From Desulfurococcales archaeon (GTDB lineage: Archaea > Thermoproteota > Thermoprotei_A > Sulfolobales > Acidilobaceae), in contig WAOT01000053.1 of assembly GCA_015521115.1 (NCBI GenBank), positions 1 through 39,695 on the forward strand: 39,695 bases of DNA. The letters run 5' to 3'. The position numbers and the translations under genes were made by a program. The notes beneath the pieces are model-generated. The model did not search any database. It had not been told where the DNA came from and saw only the letters and a list, made by a program, of their open reading frames with translations. Positions 14,653 through 22,876 of this stretch are shown here, piece after piece (positions within the stretch are counted from its first letter, which is position 1; each line of letters opens with the position of its first letter).

Positions 14653-16770
14653 CTAGGTCAGAGTCACAGCCCGGCCGCATAGCTTCCTTAGTAAACTTCG
14701 GGCCCTCCGCCCATCTAGACCGGAGACTTTGAGTGCCTCTCCATCCGGTTTGCCCTGTAAAATCCGGGAAACGATATAGACGCCTTCCGCTCCACTAGGT
14801 AGGTCTTCTTTTGCGAATCGATTAGCCACCGCTAGGTATATGGCTTCCCACGCCTGCTCCGCCTCTAGTACTCCTTGGGCACACCTCTGTAGCCTGTCTA
14901 GCATTTCCTTTGTGGGGGCTAGGGTTGGTGTCTCTCCGGGTTTAGAGGTGGCTCTGAGGATCTCTGCGATCTTCTCCGCCTCTACATCTCTGTATATAGT
15001 GTGGGAGGCTAGGAGGAGTCTGACCCGGAAAACTCCGCTTGCCTCTGATACGGTACGTCTACCTTCCTTGTCTAAACCTTTCGCTGCGACAAGGTTCTTC
15101 TCTCCAGTGACCCTGTTTTGACGTGGGCTCATGTATGTGTAGAGGTAGCCGTTCTTAGACCAGAAGCGTATAACATCGTGTCTGCTGAAGATGGTTGTAA
15201 CCATGTTGAAGCCCTCATCAGAGGCCCACCTCTCAATATGTCTTAGAAGAGTTGAGCCTAGCCCCCTCCTCTGGAGCCATGGTAAGACCGCTATCCTCGA
15301 TATCCTAACACTCCTAAGCCCTCTAGCCCTCGAAGCGTATAGTGCGAGCCTCTCAAGCGCCAGCCTCGCCTGCGGATCCCCCTCCCACTCCTCAACAACT
15401 AGGAGGGAGGCGGCTACAGGGCCTTCTGGGCTGTTTAGTACTGCAACATGGTGGTGTGGGCTTTCAAGTACTGCGAGGAGATCGTCCGGAGTATTCCGGT
15501 AATGTGCAAGGACGAGGACAGCCATTATCCACCTGAGAAGATCTGGACTCCTTAACTCACCTCTCGAGGGCCATTCAACGTTTAACTGAGAGGGGTCTAC
15601 AGATCTTGGGCCGATAGGCTCTATATCGAGGAGGAAATACTTGTAGAGCCACCTCTCAAGAGGGTCTCCCGGCAGGTATCTTACCGGGTGGGACAGCTCG
15701 ACCTCTAACCGGGGGCGGGGGAGGATCCTATCTACCATGTGGGCGAAGACCCTCCCGCTCCCCTCATACCCATGTATAGTTGTCGACACGATGCTCCTAC
15801 CACTAGACCATGTTATCCTCCTAACACGGTGAACCCCCACCGCCGCCGCCTCGTCGACCACAACCAGCGCTGCACCACCAGCCGCATGCGGGGCTTCATA
15901 GGAGACCCTAAACCACGGCCCCGTAACCCTCACAACCCTCCCGTTACCGTCGGCCTTGACCTTAACGCCGGGCCTCTTTAACACGCCGCTAGCCCTCAAA
16001 CCTTCAATGAGCCCCTTAAACACTTGCTGTGCTTGCAGGAGGGTGGGGGCGACGACTTGAGCGGTACCGATCGAGTGGAATGCGACCGCTTGTGCTACGA
16101 TGAGGCCCGTCAGGAAGCTCTTCCCCCTCCCTCTATCCCCTACGATGTATAAGCTCCTAGCCCTCCCCCTGACAAGTCTAGCCCCCAGCTCAATCCCACG
16201 GGCCTGGTCGGGTGTCCTGGCGAGCCTGTAGATAGCACCGTGAGCCCCTGGTGGTGCCTTGCCAGGTTTCCACTTCACAGGGTTGAGTTTTGGGGGTGGC
16301 CTGCGGGTGATAATGTTGCACTTGTCGAGATCGATCCACATGTGGGTCTCGGCTTGTGGTATGATCTCCTCGAGGTACCTCTTATACTCTCCCGTTCCAC
16401 TACTAGGCCCAGGGTTCCAAACACTCCAAGGAGGGCCTGCGAGTGCTAAGAACCCTCCGGCCCTGACAGTCTCGCCAGCGCTGGCTATCAGACCCGGCCT
16501 CAGTAGGCCCGTGCTCGCGACTATGGCAGCGCCGACCTCGAGCCCCAGGTACTCTTCTATGTCCATAGGGCTCTTCTCATACCTACAGCCCGCCCCTCTG
16601 AGACCCTTCTCGGCAACCAGCAGGCAATCATTTCCGACAGTCTCAGCTAGCATTGAGGAAGCCCTTCTCGGGTCATGCGAGTTTACCACGAGTAGCCCCC
16701 TACTCCCTGAGTCCTTGAGGCTCTCAATGTAATCTTTGACGGGCTGGCACAACCCCAAACCTATGTGCAC
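14653..16770 (-). CDS. tmcA: tRNA(Met) cytidine acetyltransferase TmcA
   Basis: A 705-residue RNA acetyltransferase that makes N4-acetylcytidine with acetyl-CoA and ATP; in hyperthermophilic archaea the family (TmcA/Nat10) acetylates tRNA and rRNA widely and helps growth at high temperature. Domains in order: an N-terminal DUF1726-like region (1-170); a helicase-like ATPase with Walker A GDRGRGKS (211-218), VVVDEAAAV (303-311) and STTIHGYEGSGR (329-340); a GNAT domain with the acetyl-CoA loop RRGLGS (501-506); and a C-terminal tRNA-binding part. The start is GTG 16770. It is divergent from the propeller-kinase gene, with about 100 nt of shared promoter DNA. Confidence 0.95.
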   Translation of the reverse strand: MHIGLGLCQPVKDYIESLKDSGSRGLLVVNSHDPRRASSMLAETVGNDCLLVAEKGLRGAGCRYEKSPMDIEEYLGLEVGAAIVASTGLLRPGLIASAGETVRAGGFLALAGPPWSVWNPGPSSGTGEYKRYLEEIIPQAETHMWIDLDKCNIITRRPPPKLNPVKWKPGKAPPGAHGAIYRLARTPDQARGIELGARLVRGRARSLYIVGDRGRGKSFLTGLIVAQAVAFHSIGTAQVVAPTLLQAQQVFKGLIEGLRASGVLKRPGVKVKADGNGRVVRVTGPWFRVSYEAPHAAGGAALVVVDEAAAVGVHRVRRITWSSGRSIVSTTIHGYEGSGRVFAHMVDRILPRPRLEVELSHPVRYLPGDPLERWLYKYFLLDIEPIGPRSVDPSQLNVEWPSRGELRSPDLLRWIMAVLVLAHYRNTPDDLLAVLESPHHHVAVLNSPEGPVAASLLVVEEWEGDPQARLALERLALYASRARGLRSVRISRIAVLPWLQRRGLGSTLLRHIERWASDEGFNMVTTIFSRHDVIRFWSKNGYLYTYMSPRQNRVTGEKNLVAAKGLDKEGRRTVSEASGVFRVRLLLASHTIYRDVEAEKIAEILRATSKPGETPTLAPTKEMLDRLQRCAQGVLEAEQAWEAIYLAVANRFAKEDLPSGAEGVYIVSRILQGKPDGEALKVSGLDGRRARSLLRKLCGRAVTLT

Positions 16771-16817
16771 CCCGCATTATGGGATACTGGGAGACCCTGT
16801 GTTCGAAGATCTGCATA

Positions 16818-16831
16818 TACAATATAATACC
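16818..16831. promoter_or_regulatory. Shared TATA region between tmcA and the propeller-kinase gene
   Basis: CATATACAATATAA and its surroundings form the only AT-rich stretch in the 103-nt divergent gap. It could act as TATA box for both strands: about 45-55 nt from either start codon, leaving short leaders. The plus-strand gene has a GAGAGG ribosome site before its TTG. Confidence 0.4.
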
Positions 16832-16873
16832 ACTCCGCGGGGGGCCCGACCAAGTAGAGTGAGAGGATAAACG

Positions 16874-19537
16874 TTGAAAGAAGTAGGAGAGGCACTAAAA
16901 ACCCTTGTAAGGGTAGCACGGGAACTTACACTCGGAGACGTAACTAGCATCTCCTGGGATCCGAGCAGTTCCCGCTTCGCCGCCACAGGGACCTCAGGCC
17001 TAATAGCACTAATGGACAGGAGCGGGCTGCAAAAGCTTGTAGGGAAGGTCGGGCACGGGCCCACGTACAGCGTGTCATGGTCCCCCAGGGGCGACTTAGT
17101 GGCGGTAAGCACCGGGTGGGAAGGCAGAGTTGAAGCTGTGACCCTTGACGGGGAGGTGGCGTGGAGCAAAGCCTCCCTCGGAGGCAATGCGTCTAGCCTC
17201 GACTGGAATAATGACGGCTCCAGGCTTGTAGTAGCATTATCCTGGGGCTCATCCACGCAGACGCACGGGAGAGTTGTGATACTCGACAGTGATGGAGAGA
17301 CTATATGGGAGAGTGGTGACCTGGGGGAGAGGGGTAGGATAGCGAAATGGAGCCCTGACGGGGAACTAATAGCAGTTGGCACGTTGAAAGGGCTTAGCAG
17401 GGGGTCGCTGATTGTATTTGACAGGCGGGGTAGGGTAAAGGCATGGACGACCCTTAAAGGCCAGGCGATGGACATAGAGTGGTCTCCTGACTCCAGCACA
17501 ATATATGTTGCACAGGCTTGGGAGGATAGAGAGGGCGTTAGAGGAGGCCGGATAACCCTTCACAAGCCCACGGGAGAACAGATCTCCCCCACAAGGGAAA
17601 CCAGTGGGTGGTCCCTTAGCCTCTCATTCAACCGTCAAAAAGGCATTCTAGCAGTTGGCATGGACGAAGGACTCCGACTCTACACCCCTGACCTCAGATA
17701 CCACATACCTGCAGGCAGTACCGGCATTGTACACTCTCTCTCTTGGTCGCCGGATGGAGAATACCTAGCGGTAGGTGAGGGCGTCGAAGTGGCAGTCTAC
17801 AAGGCCTCCGGCACTACCGAGGTTAAGTTTAAGTCGGGGATTATGAAGTCGGAGAGAGTGACCTTCCCACTCATCGAGAAAGCATGGGGTTGGAGCGGTT
17901 TAAGGGCGTGCGGGGAATACGATATCATATGGCCCACCATCAGGGGGAGCACCCCGATCTCGACCCTTAACAGGGCAGTGAGGCAATGGTCGGAGGGCGT
18001 CTGCCGCGATATAGCCCTGACACTCCTCGGAAGAGAGCCCAAGGAGGACTACTGGGGTATACTAGAGCTCGTGAAGAAAGCACTCTGGATTAACGCTATC
18101 TCCAAGCTCGGAGAGCTAGCGGAAGGCTGGAACCCTAAAGAGCCCCTCGAGTTACAAGCACTCTCAAGGCTCCTCACATTCGGTCTCTGGGATGATATGA
18201 GAGCGCTAGAGTCGAAAGTCTCAGACCTCGGAGCCGCCCCAGAGCTATACTATGCCTGGCTGGCCACCGAGATCTCAGCGCTAAACGGCCTTGGCCTGAC
18301 AGCCGTGTCGGGGGCGCTGCAACAGGTTCTTGCATCGCTAGAGAGGAAAATCTACACAATAATAGATAAGGGATATCAGAAGATCGCAAGGTCGATCCTC
18401 TCAAGGCTCTCCACAGAGCATGCACATCTATTAGCGAAGGTATTCCAGGACATAGCTGATAGCATACCACAACCCATCGTCCAGTGGGGAGAGAAAGGGA
18501 TATGTAATGAGAAGCCGTATCCTGTTGATGTCATAGTCGACGGGGACAAGCTCACCCTACAGCCCGGCTCATGCACCCACGCCCGGGAGGAGGTGACGAT
18601 GTTAGACCCTCTAAGAGGTCAGCGGCCCCTCACAAACCCCCACACAATTGACAAGACGGAGCATAGGTCGTGGTGGGACGACCTACGCCCCATAGAGTAT
18701 CGAGGCCCCGCGTTCAGGCCTCCTCAGGGAATACCCTCGCTTGGAGAAGCCTGTGTACCGTTGGGTTGTGGTAGTTGGAGCTGCTCCTACAGGTGTGGGA
18801 CGACTGTCGCCCGGGTGCCCCGCCATATATCGGAACATTTCGAGGAGGGGGATCTGGTTAGTGCGTCACCGATTGTGATGAGTAAGCTTATCGAAGAGGT
18901 TGAGAGGTATAGGGCCGTGGAGAGCAGCCACCTAATGGCAATAATAGACCTACACTATTCCACTCCGATAATAGTATACAAGTTCGCCCCCCACGGGAGC
19001 CTCGCCTACCAGTTAGAGACGGGGTGGGCTCCAGGATGGAGAGTAATAGCCGAGGTCGCACTACACGTAGCGAGAGCTCTTAAAGCACTACATTCCCATA
19101 GTTTAGTGCACGGGGATGTTAGGCCTAGCAATATCCTCTTACTTGACCGGAGGGCGGTTCTCGCAGACCCTGCCCCAATCGTCGAGTTAGCGCTGCTAGC
19201 GTCTAGGGGGCAGATGCAGCCTCTCCCCGGCTGGAGGGCCCCCGAGCAGGTCTATAGCGATCTAAGGCGGGAGACTATTAGGAAAGCTGTAGAGGACAGG
19301 GCTGACATGTACATGTTAGGCAACACCATCCTCTACGCGCTAACGGGAGACCTTGTTGACGGTGAGGAGGCGGTCAGCAGGTCACTCGTTGCAGAGGCTA
19401 CCAGTAGGATTGAGGAGCCACGCCTTGTCGCTCTGGTAGAGGCCCTGTTAAGGCCTAAGCCTTGGGAGAGGCCTTCAGCCTCCCAGGCGATCTTGGCCCT
19501 TGAAAGGCTCCTCACCCCTGGGGAGACCGTGGAGTGA
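16874..19537 (+). CDS. Seven-bladed beta-propeller protein with C-terminal degenerate Ser/Thr kinase domain
   Basis: An 887-residue soluble protein. Residues 20-320 contain seven WD40-like repeats with the WSPDG signature (SWDPSSS, SWSPRGD, DWNNDGS, KWSPDGE, EWSPDSS, SFNRQKG, SWSPDGE), which predicts one complete propeller. A helical region follows. The C-terminal third is kinase-like: a loop GCGSWSCSY at 631-639, Arg647 in place of the ATP-binding Lys, VHGDVRPSN at 745-753 as the catalytic loop (HGD for HRD, with Asp748 and Asn753 kept), DPA at 765-767 for DFG, and WRAPE at 787-791. Loss of Lys suggests a pseudokinase or an unusual kinase. TTG 16874 follows GAGAGG. It stands next to pyr genes but fits better with the MoxR/DUF58 locus further on. 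The last 63 nt overlap a convergent gene. Confidence 0.85.
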   Translation: MKEVGEALKTLVRVARELTLGDVTSISWDPSSSRFAATGTSGLIALMDRSGLQKLVGKVGHGPTYSVSWSPRGDLVAVSTGWEGRVEAVTLDGEVAWSKASLGGNASSLDWNNDGSRLVVALSWGSSTQTHGRVVILDSDGETIWESGDLGERGRIAKWSPDGELIAVGTLKGLSRGSLIVFDRRGRVKAWTTLKGQAMDIEWSPDSSTIYVAQAWEDREGVRGGRITLHKPTGEQISPTRETSGWSLSLSFNRQKGILAVGMDEGLRLYTPDLRYHIPAGSTGIVHSLSWSPDGEYLAVGEGVEVAVYKASGTTEVKFKSGIMKSERVTFPLIEKAWGWSGLRACGEYDIIWPTIRGSTPISTLNRAVRQWSEGVCRDIALTLLGREPKEDYWGILELVKKALWINAISKLGELAEGWNPKEPLELQALSRLLTFGLWDDMRALESKVSDLGAAPELYYAWLATEISALNGLGLTAVSGALQQVLASLERKIYTIIDKGYQKIARSILSRLSTEHAHLLAKVFQDIADSIPQPIVQWGEKGICNEKPYPVDVIVDGDKLTLQPGSCTHAREEVTMLDPLRGQRPLTNPHTIDKTEHRSWWDDLRPIEYRGPAFRPPQGIPSLGEACVPLGCGSWSCSYRCGTTVARVPRHISEHFEEGDLVSASPIVMSKLIEEVERYRAVESSHLMAIIDLHYSTPIIVYKFAPHGSLAYQLETGWAPGWRVIAEVALHVARALKALHSHSLVHGDVRPSNILLLDRRAVLADPAPIVELALLASRGQMQPLPGWRAPEQVYSDLRRETIRKAVEDRADMYMLGNTILYALTGDLVDGEEAVSRSLVAEATSRIEEPRLVALVEALLRPKPWERPSASQAILALERLLTPGETVE

Positions 19538-20038
19538 GAGTAGTATTGCGGCGGCACCCACTACCGGGGGTATAGGAGTCCCCAGCAACCATATGGCTCC
19601 AAGCCTTTGAAGACCGGGGTCTGTGCGTGAGAGGCCTAGGAGGGCGAAGCCTATCTGAAGGTGCCCGCCAAGCCAGGTGACCGCTCCCGCAGCCATTATG
19701 AATAGCCCGTAGAAGAGTGTTGCTGCCCCATAGCCTACTAAGTACATGTAGACCAGCGTGATCGCGGGTACCATAACAAGTAGACCGGCCGCACAGAGGG
19801 TCGCCCCCTTAGAGGTCTCAACGAGGCCTGCAAACATGAGCCCTTGCCGGAGTATGAGCATACCCACGCCTCCTAGTAACAGCGTTGATAGGAGGAGTAG
19901 AAGCTTCCACCACTGGAGCCCCCCGCTTAAGAAGTGGTGTCCGCCGTAGAGTGGCACTAACCCTAGCGAGATATATGAGATCCCGACTAGGAGGAGTCCT
20001 ACTCTGTACCTGGATTCAGCGGAAGCCTTGAGGCCCAA
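19475..20038 (-). CDS. Membrane protein of unknown function
   Basis: A 187-residue protein with about six predicted membrane helices (for example LLLVGISYISLGLVPL, LLLLLSTLLLGGVGMLIL, AAAILLSL) and short Gly-rich turns. No family recognised. The frame is open to GTG 20119, but that would leave only 6 nt to the divergent pyrB start; TTG 20038 has GGGGTGGG 8 nt upstream and a TATA box at 20081-20087, so it is preferred. The final 21 codons run antisense to the end of the propeller-kinase gene. Confidence 0.65.
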   Translation of the reverse strand: MGLKASAESRYRVGLLLVGISYISLGLVPLYGGHHFLSGGLQWWKLLLLLSTLLLGGVGMLILRQGLMFAGLVETSKGATLCAAGLLVMVPAITLVYMYLVGYGAATLFYGLFIMAAGAVTWLGGHLQIGFALLGLSRTDPGLQRLGAIWLLGTPIPPVVGAAAILLSLHGLPRGEEPFKGQDRLGG

Positions 20039-20080
20039 ACGCTGCCCACCCCGAACTTTTGCTGTGGGAGGCGGACTCTT

Positions 20081-20087
20081 CTTATAC
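20081..20087. promoter_or_regulatory. Bidirectional TATA box between pyrB and the divergent membrane gene
   Basis: CTTATAC reads as GTATAAG on the other strand, so either orientation is a usable TATA box. On the plus strand it predicts transcription from about 20108 and an 18-nt leader for pyrB; on the minus strand it predicts a start near 20058 and a leader with GGGGTGGG before TTG 20038. Confidence 0.4.
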
Positions 20088-20125
20088 CCCCCGGTGGGGA
20101 CGCGGTCTAATGTGGGCACGCCGGG

Positions 20126-21064
20126 ATGAGCGCATGGAAGGGTAGGGATGTTATTAACATACTAGACTTTTCCCGTGACGATCTCGACGAGCTCTACACC
20201 TGTGCAAACTACATGGAGAGGACGGGGCTGGGCTCCCACTACAGGCCCCTCGAGGGTAAAATTATAGGGCTGGCGTTCTTCGAGCCGAGCACGAGGACTA
20301 GGATGAGCTTTGAGGCGGCAGCCAAGAGACTTGGTGCGAAGACTGCTGGTTTCACCAGCGAGCTGGGCACTAGCGTTGAGAAGGGGGAGAGCCTGGCAGA
20401 TACCATACGTATGCTGGACGCCTATGTGGACTTGATCGTGATCAGGCACAAGTACGAGGGTGCAGCACTGTATGCGGGCGAGATAGCAGAGGTGCCGGTT
20501 ATAAACGGTGGTGACGGGAAACAGCACCACCCGACCCAGGCAATGATAGACTTATACACGATACACAGGCTTAAAGGCGGTGTGGACGGCCTCCAGGTAG
20601 GAGTACTGGGAGACCTCCGATACGGGAGGGCAGCCAATAGCTTCATACTAGGCCTAAGCATTTACATGCCGAAGACAATATACCTCATAAGCCCGCCCCA
20701 GCTGAGGGCCAGGGAGGAGACAAGGCTGATACTAGACTATAAGGGGATACACTATGTCGAGACGACCAGCCTTGAGGAGGTTCTAGACAGCCTCGACGTC
20801 CTATACGTCACAAGGATCCAGAAGGAGAGGTTCCCGGATCCCGGGGAGTACGAGAAGGTCAAAGGAACATACAGGGTGACGCGGAGGCTCCTCGAGGCCA
20901 GGGCTAAGCCGGATCTAATAGTAATGCACCCCCTCCCCAGGGTGGGGGAGATAAGCTATGATGTGGATAACACCAAGTACCAAGCATACTTCATCCAGGC
21001 CAGAATGGGCGTCCCAGTTAGAATGGCCCTACTAAAGCTCGTCCTCCAGGGTGAGTGCCCGTAG
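20126..21064 (+). CDS. pyrB: Aspartate carbamoyltransferase catalytic subunit
   Basis: A 312-residue catalytic chain that condenses carbamoyl phosphate with aspartate, the first committed step of pyrimidine synthesis. Diagnostic residues: [12 protein letters not shown] at 52-63 (carbamoyl-phosphate site), SVEKGES at 83-89 (mobile loop Ser and Lys), HPTQ at 135-138, and HPLPR near residue 271 (aspartate side). The partner pyrI follows after 14 nt, which settles the choice against ornithine carbamoyltransferase. An ATG at 20126 is used; another in-frame-independent ATG 6 nt later is out of frame. First gene of a pyrB-pyrI-pyrC operon. Confidence 0.97.
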   Translation: MSAWKGRDVINILDFSRDDLDELYTCANYMERTGLGSHYRPLEGKIIGLAFFEPSTRTRMSFEAAAKRLGAKTAGFTSELGTSVEKGESLADTIRMLDAYVDLIVIRHKYEGAALYAGEIAEVPVINGGDGKQHHPTQAMIDLYTIHRLKGGVDGLQVGVLGDLRYGRAANSFILGLSIYMPKTIYLISPPQLRAREETRLILDYKGIHYVETTSLEEVLDSLDVLYVTRIQKERFPDPGEYEKVKGTYRVTRRLLEARAKPDLIVMHPLPRVGEISYDVDNTKYQAYFIQARMGVPVRMALLKLVLQGECP

Positions 21065-21078
21065 CTGGGGTGTCCGGG

Positions 21079-21576
21079 ATGGTGTCGGGTGGGGATGAGA
21101 GGCACCTTGTTGTCTCTAGGATACGGAGGGGGACTGTTATAGACCATATTCCAGCGGGCAGGGCGCTGAGTGTTCTAAGGATACTGGGGTTGACGGGCAG
21201 GGAGGGCTATAGGATAGCTATCGTGATGAACGTTGAGAGTAGGAGGCTCGGGAGGAAGGATATTGTCAAGATCGAGGACGTCTTCGTTGACCAGGAGATG
21301 GCCAGGAGGATCGCCCTAATAGCACCCCAAGCCACACTAAACGTGGTAGAAAACTATGAGGTCGTCGAGAAGAGGAAGCTCCAACCCCCGGAGGAGATCG
21401 TCGGAATCCTGAGATGCACCAACCCAACATGCATAACCAGAAAGCCCAGGGAGCCTATAAGGTCGAGGTTCAGGAGGCTCCCCGGTGGGAAACTCCGCTA
21501 CCAATGCGTGTACTGCGGTACAATACTGGAGGAGGAAGATATTATCACACAGCTCACAGGACACGACCACCATTAA
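21079..21576 (+). CDS. pyrI: Aspartate carbamoyltransferase regulatory subunit
   Basis: A 165-residue regulatory chain that binds nucleotide effectors and assembles the PyrB trimers. The N-terminal allosteric domain has SRIRRGTVIDHIPAGRAL (13-30), the family hallmark. The C-terminal zinc domain has four cysteines, at 113, 118, 143 and 146 (CTNPTC and CVYC), to hold the metal that contacts PyrB. ATG 21079 follows GGGGTGTCCGGG; in-frame starts from 21055 overlap pyrB and are less likely. Confidence 0.96.
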   Translation: MVSGGDERHLVVSRIRRGTVIDHIPAGRALSVLRILGLTGREGYRIAIVMNVESRRLGRKDIVKIEDVFVDQEMARRIALIAPQATLNVVENYEVVEKRKLQPPEEIVGILRCTNPTCITRKPREPIRSRFRRLPGGKLRYQCVYCGTILEEEDIITQLTGHDHH

Positions 21577-21595
21577 CCAAGGGGGTGCCCAGGGG

Positions 21596-22831
21596 CTGAG
21601 ACGCCTCGAGTACATCTGTGCAGATCACCTGATAAACGGGAGCGTCGAGCAGTCGTGCCACAAGATCTCATCTAGAGGTACTGTTGAGAAAGCAACATCA
21701 AACCCGCCACATGGGCTTAAAGGGATAGACCTTAGGGGGACAGGACTCATAGCCCTACCGGGGCTCATTGACATGCACGTCCACCTTAGAGGCCTCAAAC
21801 TCTCTTACAAGGAGACCGTTGCCACAGGGACAAAGGCCGCAGCAGTGGGAGGGCTCACGGTGGTTGTTGACATGCCGAATACTGTGCCTAGGCTGAACAC
21901 GCCACGGGCACTAGAAGCTAGGCTCCGGGAGATCGAGGAGGAGGCTGTCGTGGATGTCTACATGTATGCGGGCATACCGGAGGCCCCGGAGGAGGCGGCG
22001 AAACTAGCCCGTTACCGGAGGGTTGTCGGATTCAAGGTGTACCCAAAAGATCTCGAGAGAGAAGAAGCGTTAAGAGCAGCGGCGAACCAGGGCCTCCCAA
22101 TAATTCTACACCCAGAGCTACCCGAGGCTGAGAGGGTCGTGGAGGTTGAGGAGCCTAGGGCTAGGGACGCCTTACGCGGATGCCCATTGGAGGCGGCTGC
22201 ACCATACTACCTTGCACATATATTAGACGGAGTAGAGCCCCGCCTCCACATTACACATGCGAGTTGCCCGCACACTGTAAAGGCTGCCAAGGATTTGGGG
22301 GCGAGTGTTGATATCACCCCACACCACCTAATCTACGACACGTCCACCACAATGCCACAATGCTACTGGAAGGTGAACCCACCCCTCAGAGGAAGGGAGG
22401 TCAGGACGGCACTGTTAAACTTGTTAGTGGAGGGGTCTATTGATGCAGTCGGGAGCGACCACGCACCCCACGCCCCATGGGAGAAGAGTGAACCCCTAAA
22501 CTGCAGGCCGGGCATATCATGGCTCGAGCTCTGGCCTTCACTAGTCTACTCGCTCCTGAGACCTGCCTATGGCAGTCTCGGCGCTCTTAAGGGGCTTGCA
22601 AGGTTGGCCTATGAAGCACCCAGGAGGATCTTAGGCCTGCCTCCACACGCTGTAGAGGGCGGCGTGGCTAACTATACGGTTCTGTCCCTGGAGAGGACGC
22701 GTTTCATAGGCTTTAGGGCTAGCAAGGCCCCTAAAGATTACCACTTGATGCTCCCGTTAAGCGCAGAAACCGTGCTAACGGTTGTGAGGGGTAAGATAGT
22801 ATTTAGTGGCTTCAACCCGAGGGGTACTTGA
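21596..22831 (+). CDS. pyrC: Dihydroorotase
   Basis: A cyclic amidohydrolase that closes carbamoyl aspartate to dihydroorotate. Metal-binding DMHVHLRG lies at about 59-66; HPELPE and HITHAS provide further His ligands, GFKVYPKD a lysine region for a carbamylated bridging residue, and GSDHAPHAPWEK the catalytic aspartate. The start is uncertain: no ATG, GTG or TTG occurs in frame between the pyrI stop (21576) and the conserved region. CTG 21596, preceded by GGGGGTG and AGGGG, gives a protein of 411 residues with a normal N-terminal strand (YICADHLINGS). The only standard start is GTG 21485, inside pyrI, which would add 37 unlikely residues. Third gene of the pyr operon. Confidence 0.93.
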   Translation: MRRLEYICADHLINGSVEQSCHKISSRGTVEKATSNPPHGLKGIDLRGTGLIALPGLIDMHVHLRGLKLSYKETVATGTKAAAVGGLTVVVDMPNTVPRLNTPRALEARLREIEEEAVVDVYMYAGIPEAPEEAAKLARYRRVVGFKVYPKDLEREEALRAAANQGLPIILHPELPEAERVVEVEEPRARDALRGCPLEAAAPYYLAHILDGVEPRLHITHASCPHTVKAAKDLGASVDITPHHLIYDTSTTMPQCYWKVNPPLRGREVRTALLNLLVEGSIDAVGSDHAPHAPWEKSEPLNCRPGISWLELWPSLVYSLLRPAYGSLGALKGLARLAYEAPRRILGLPPHAVEGGVANYTVLSLERTRFIGFRASKAPKDYHLMLPLSAETVLTVVRGKIVFSGFNPRGT

Positions 22832-22876
22832 TTTTATCTTCCCACCGGTATCACCCTCTAAACGGTGTAGGATGTA

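Noticed and set aside
20126-21064. Ornithine carbamoyltransferase
   Set aside because: pyrI follows directly and the SVEKGES and HPLPR motifs fit aspartate carbamoyltransferase.
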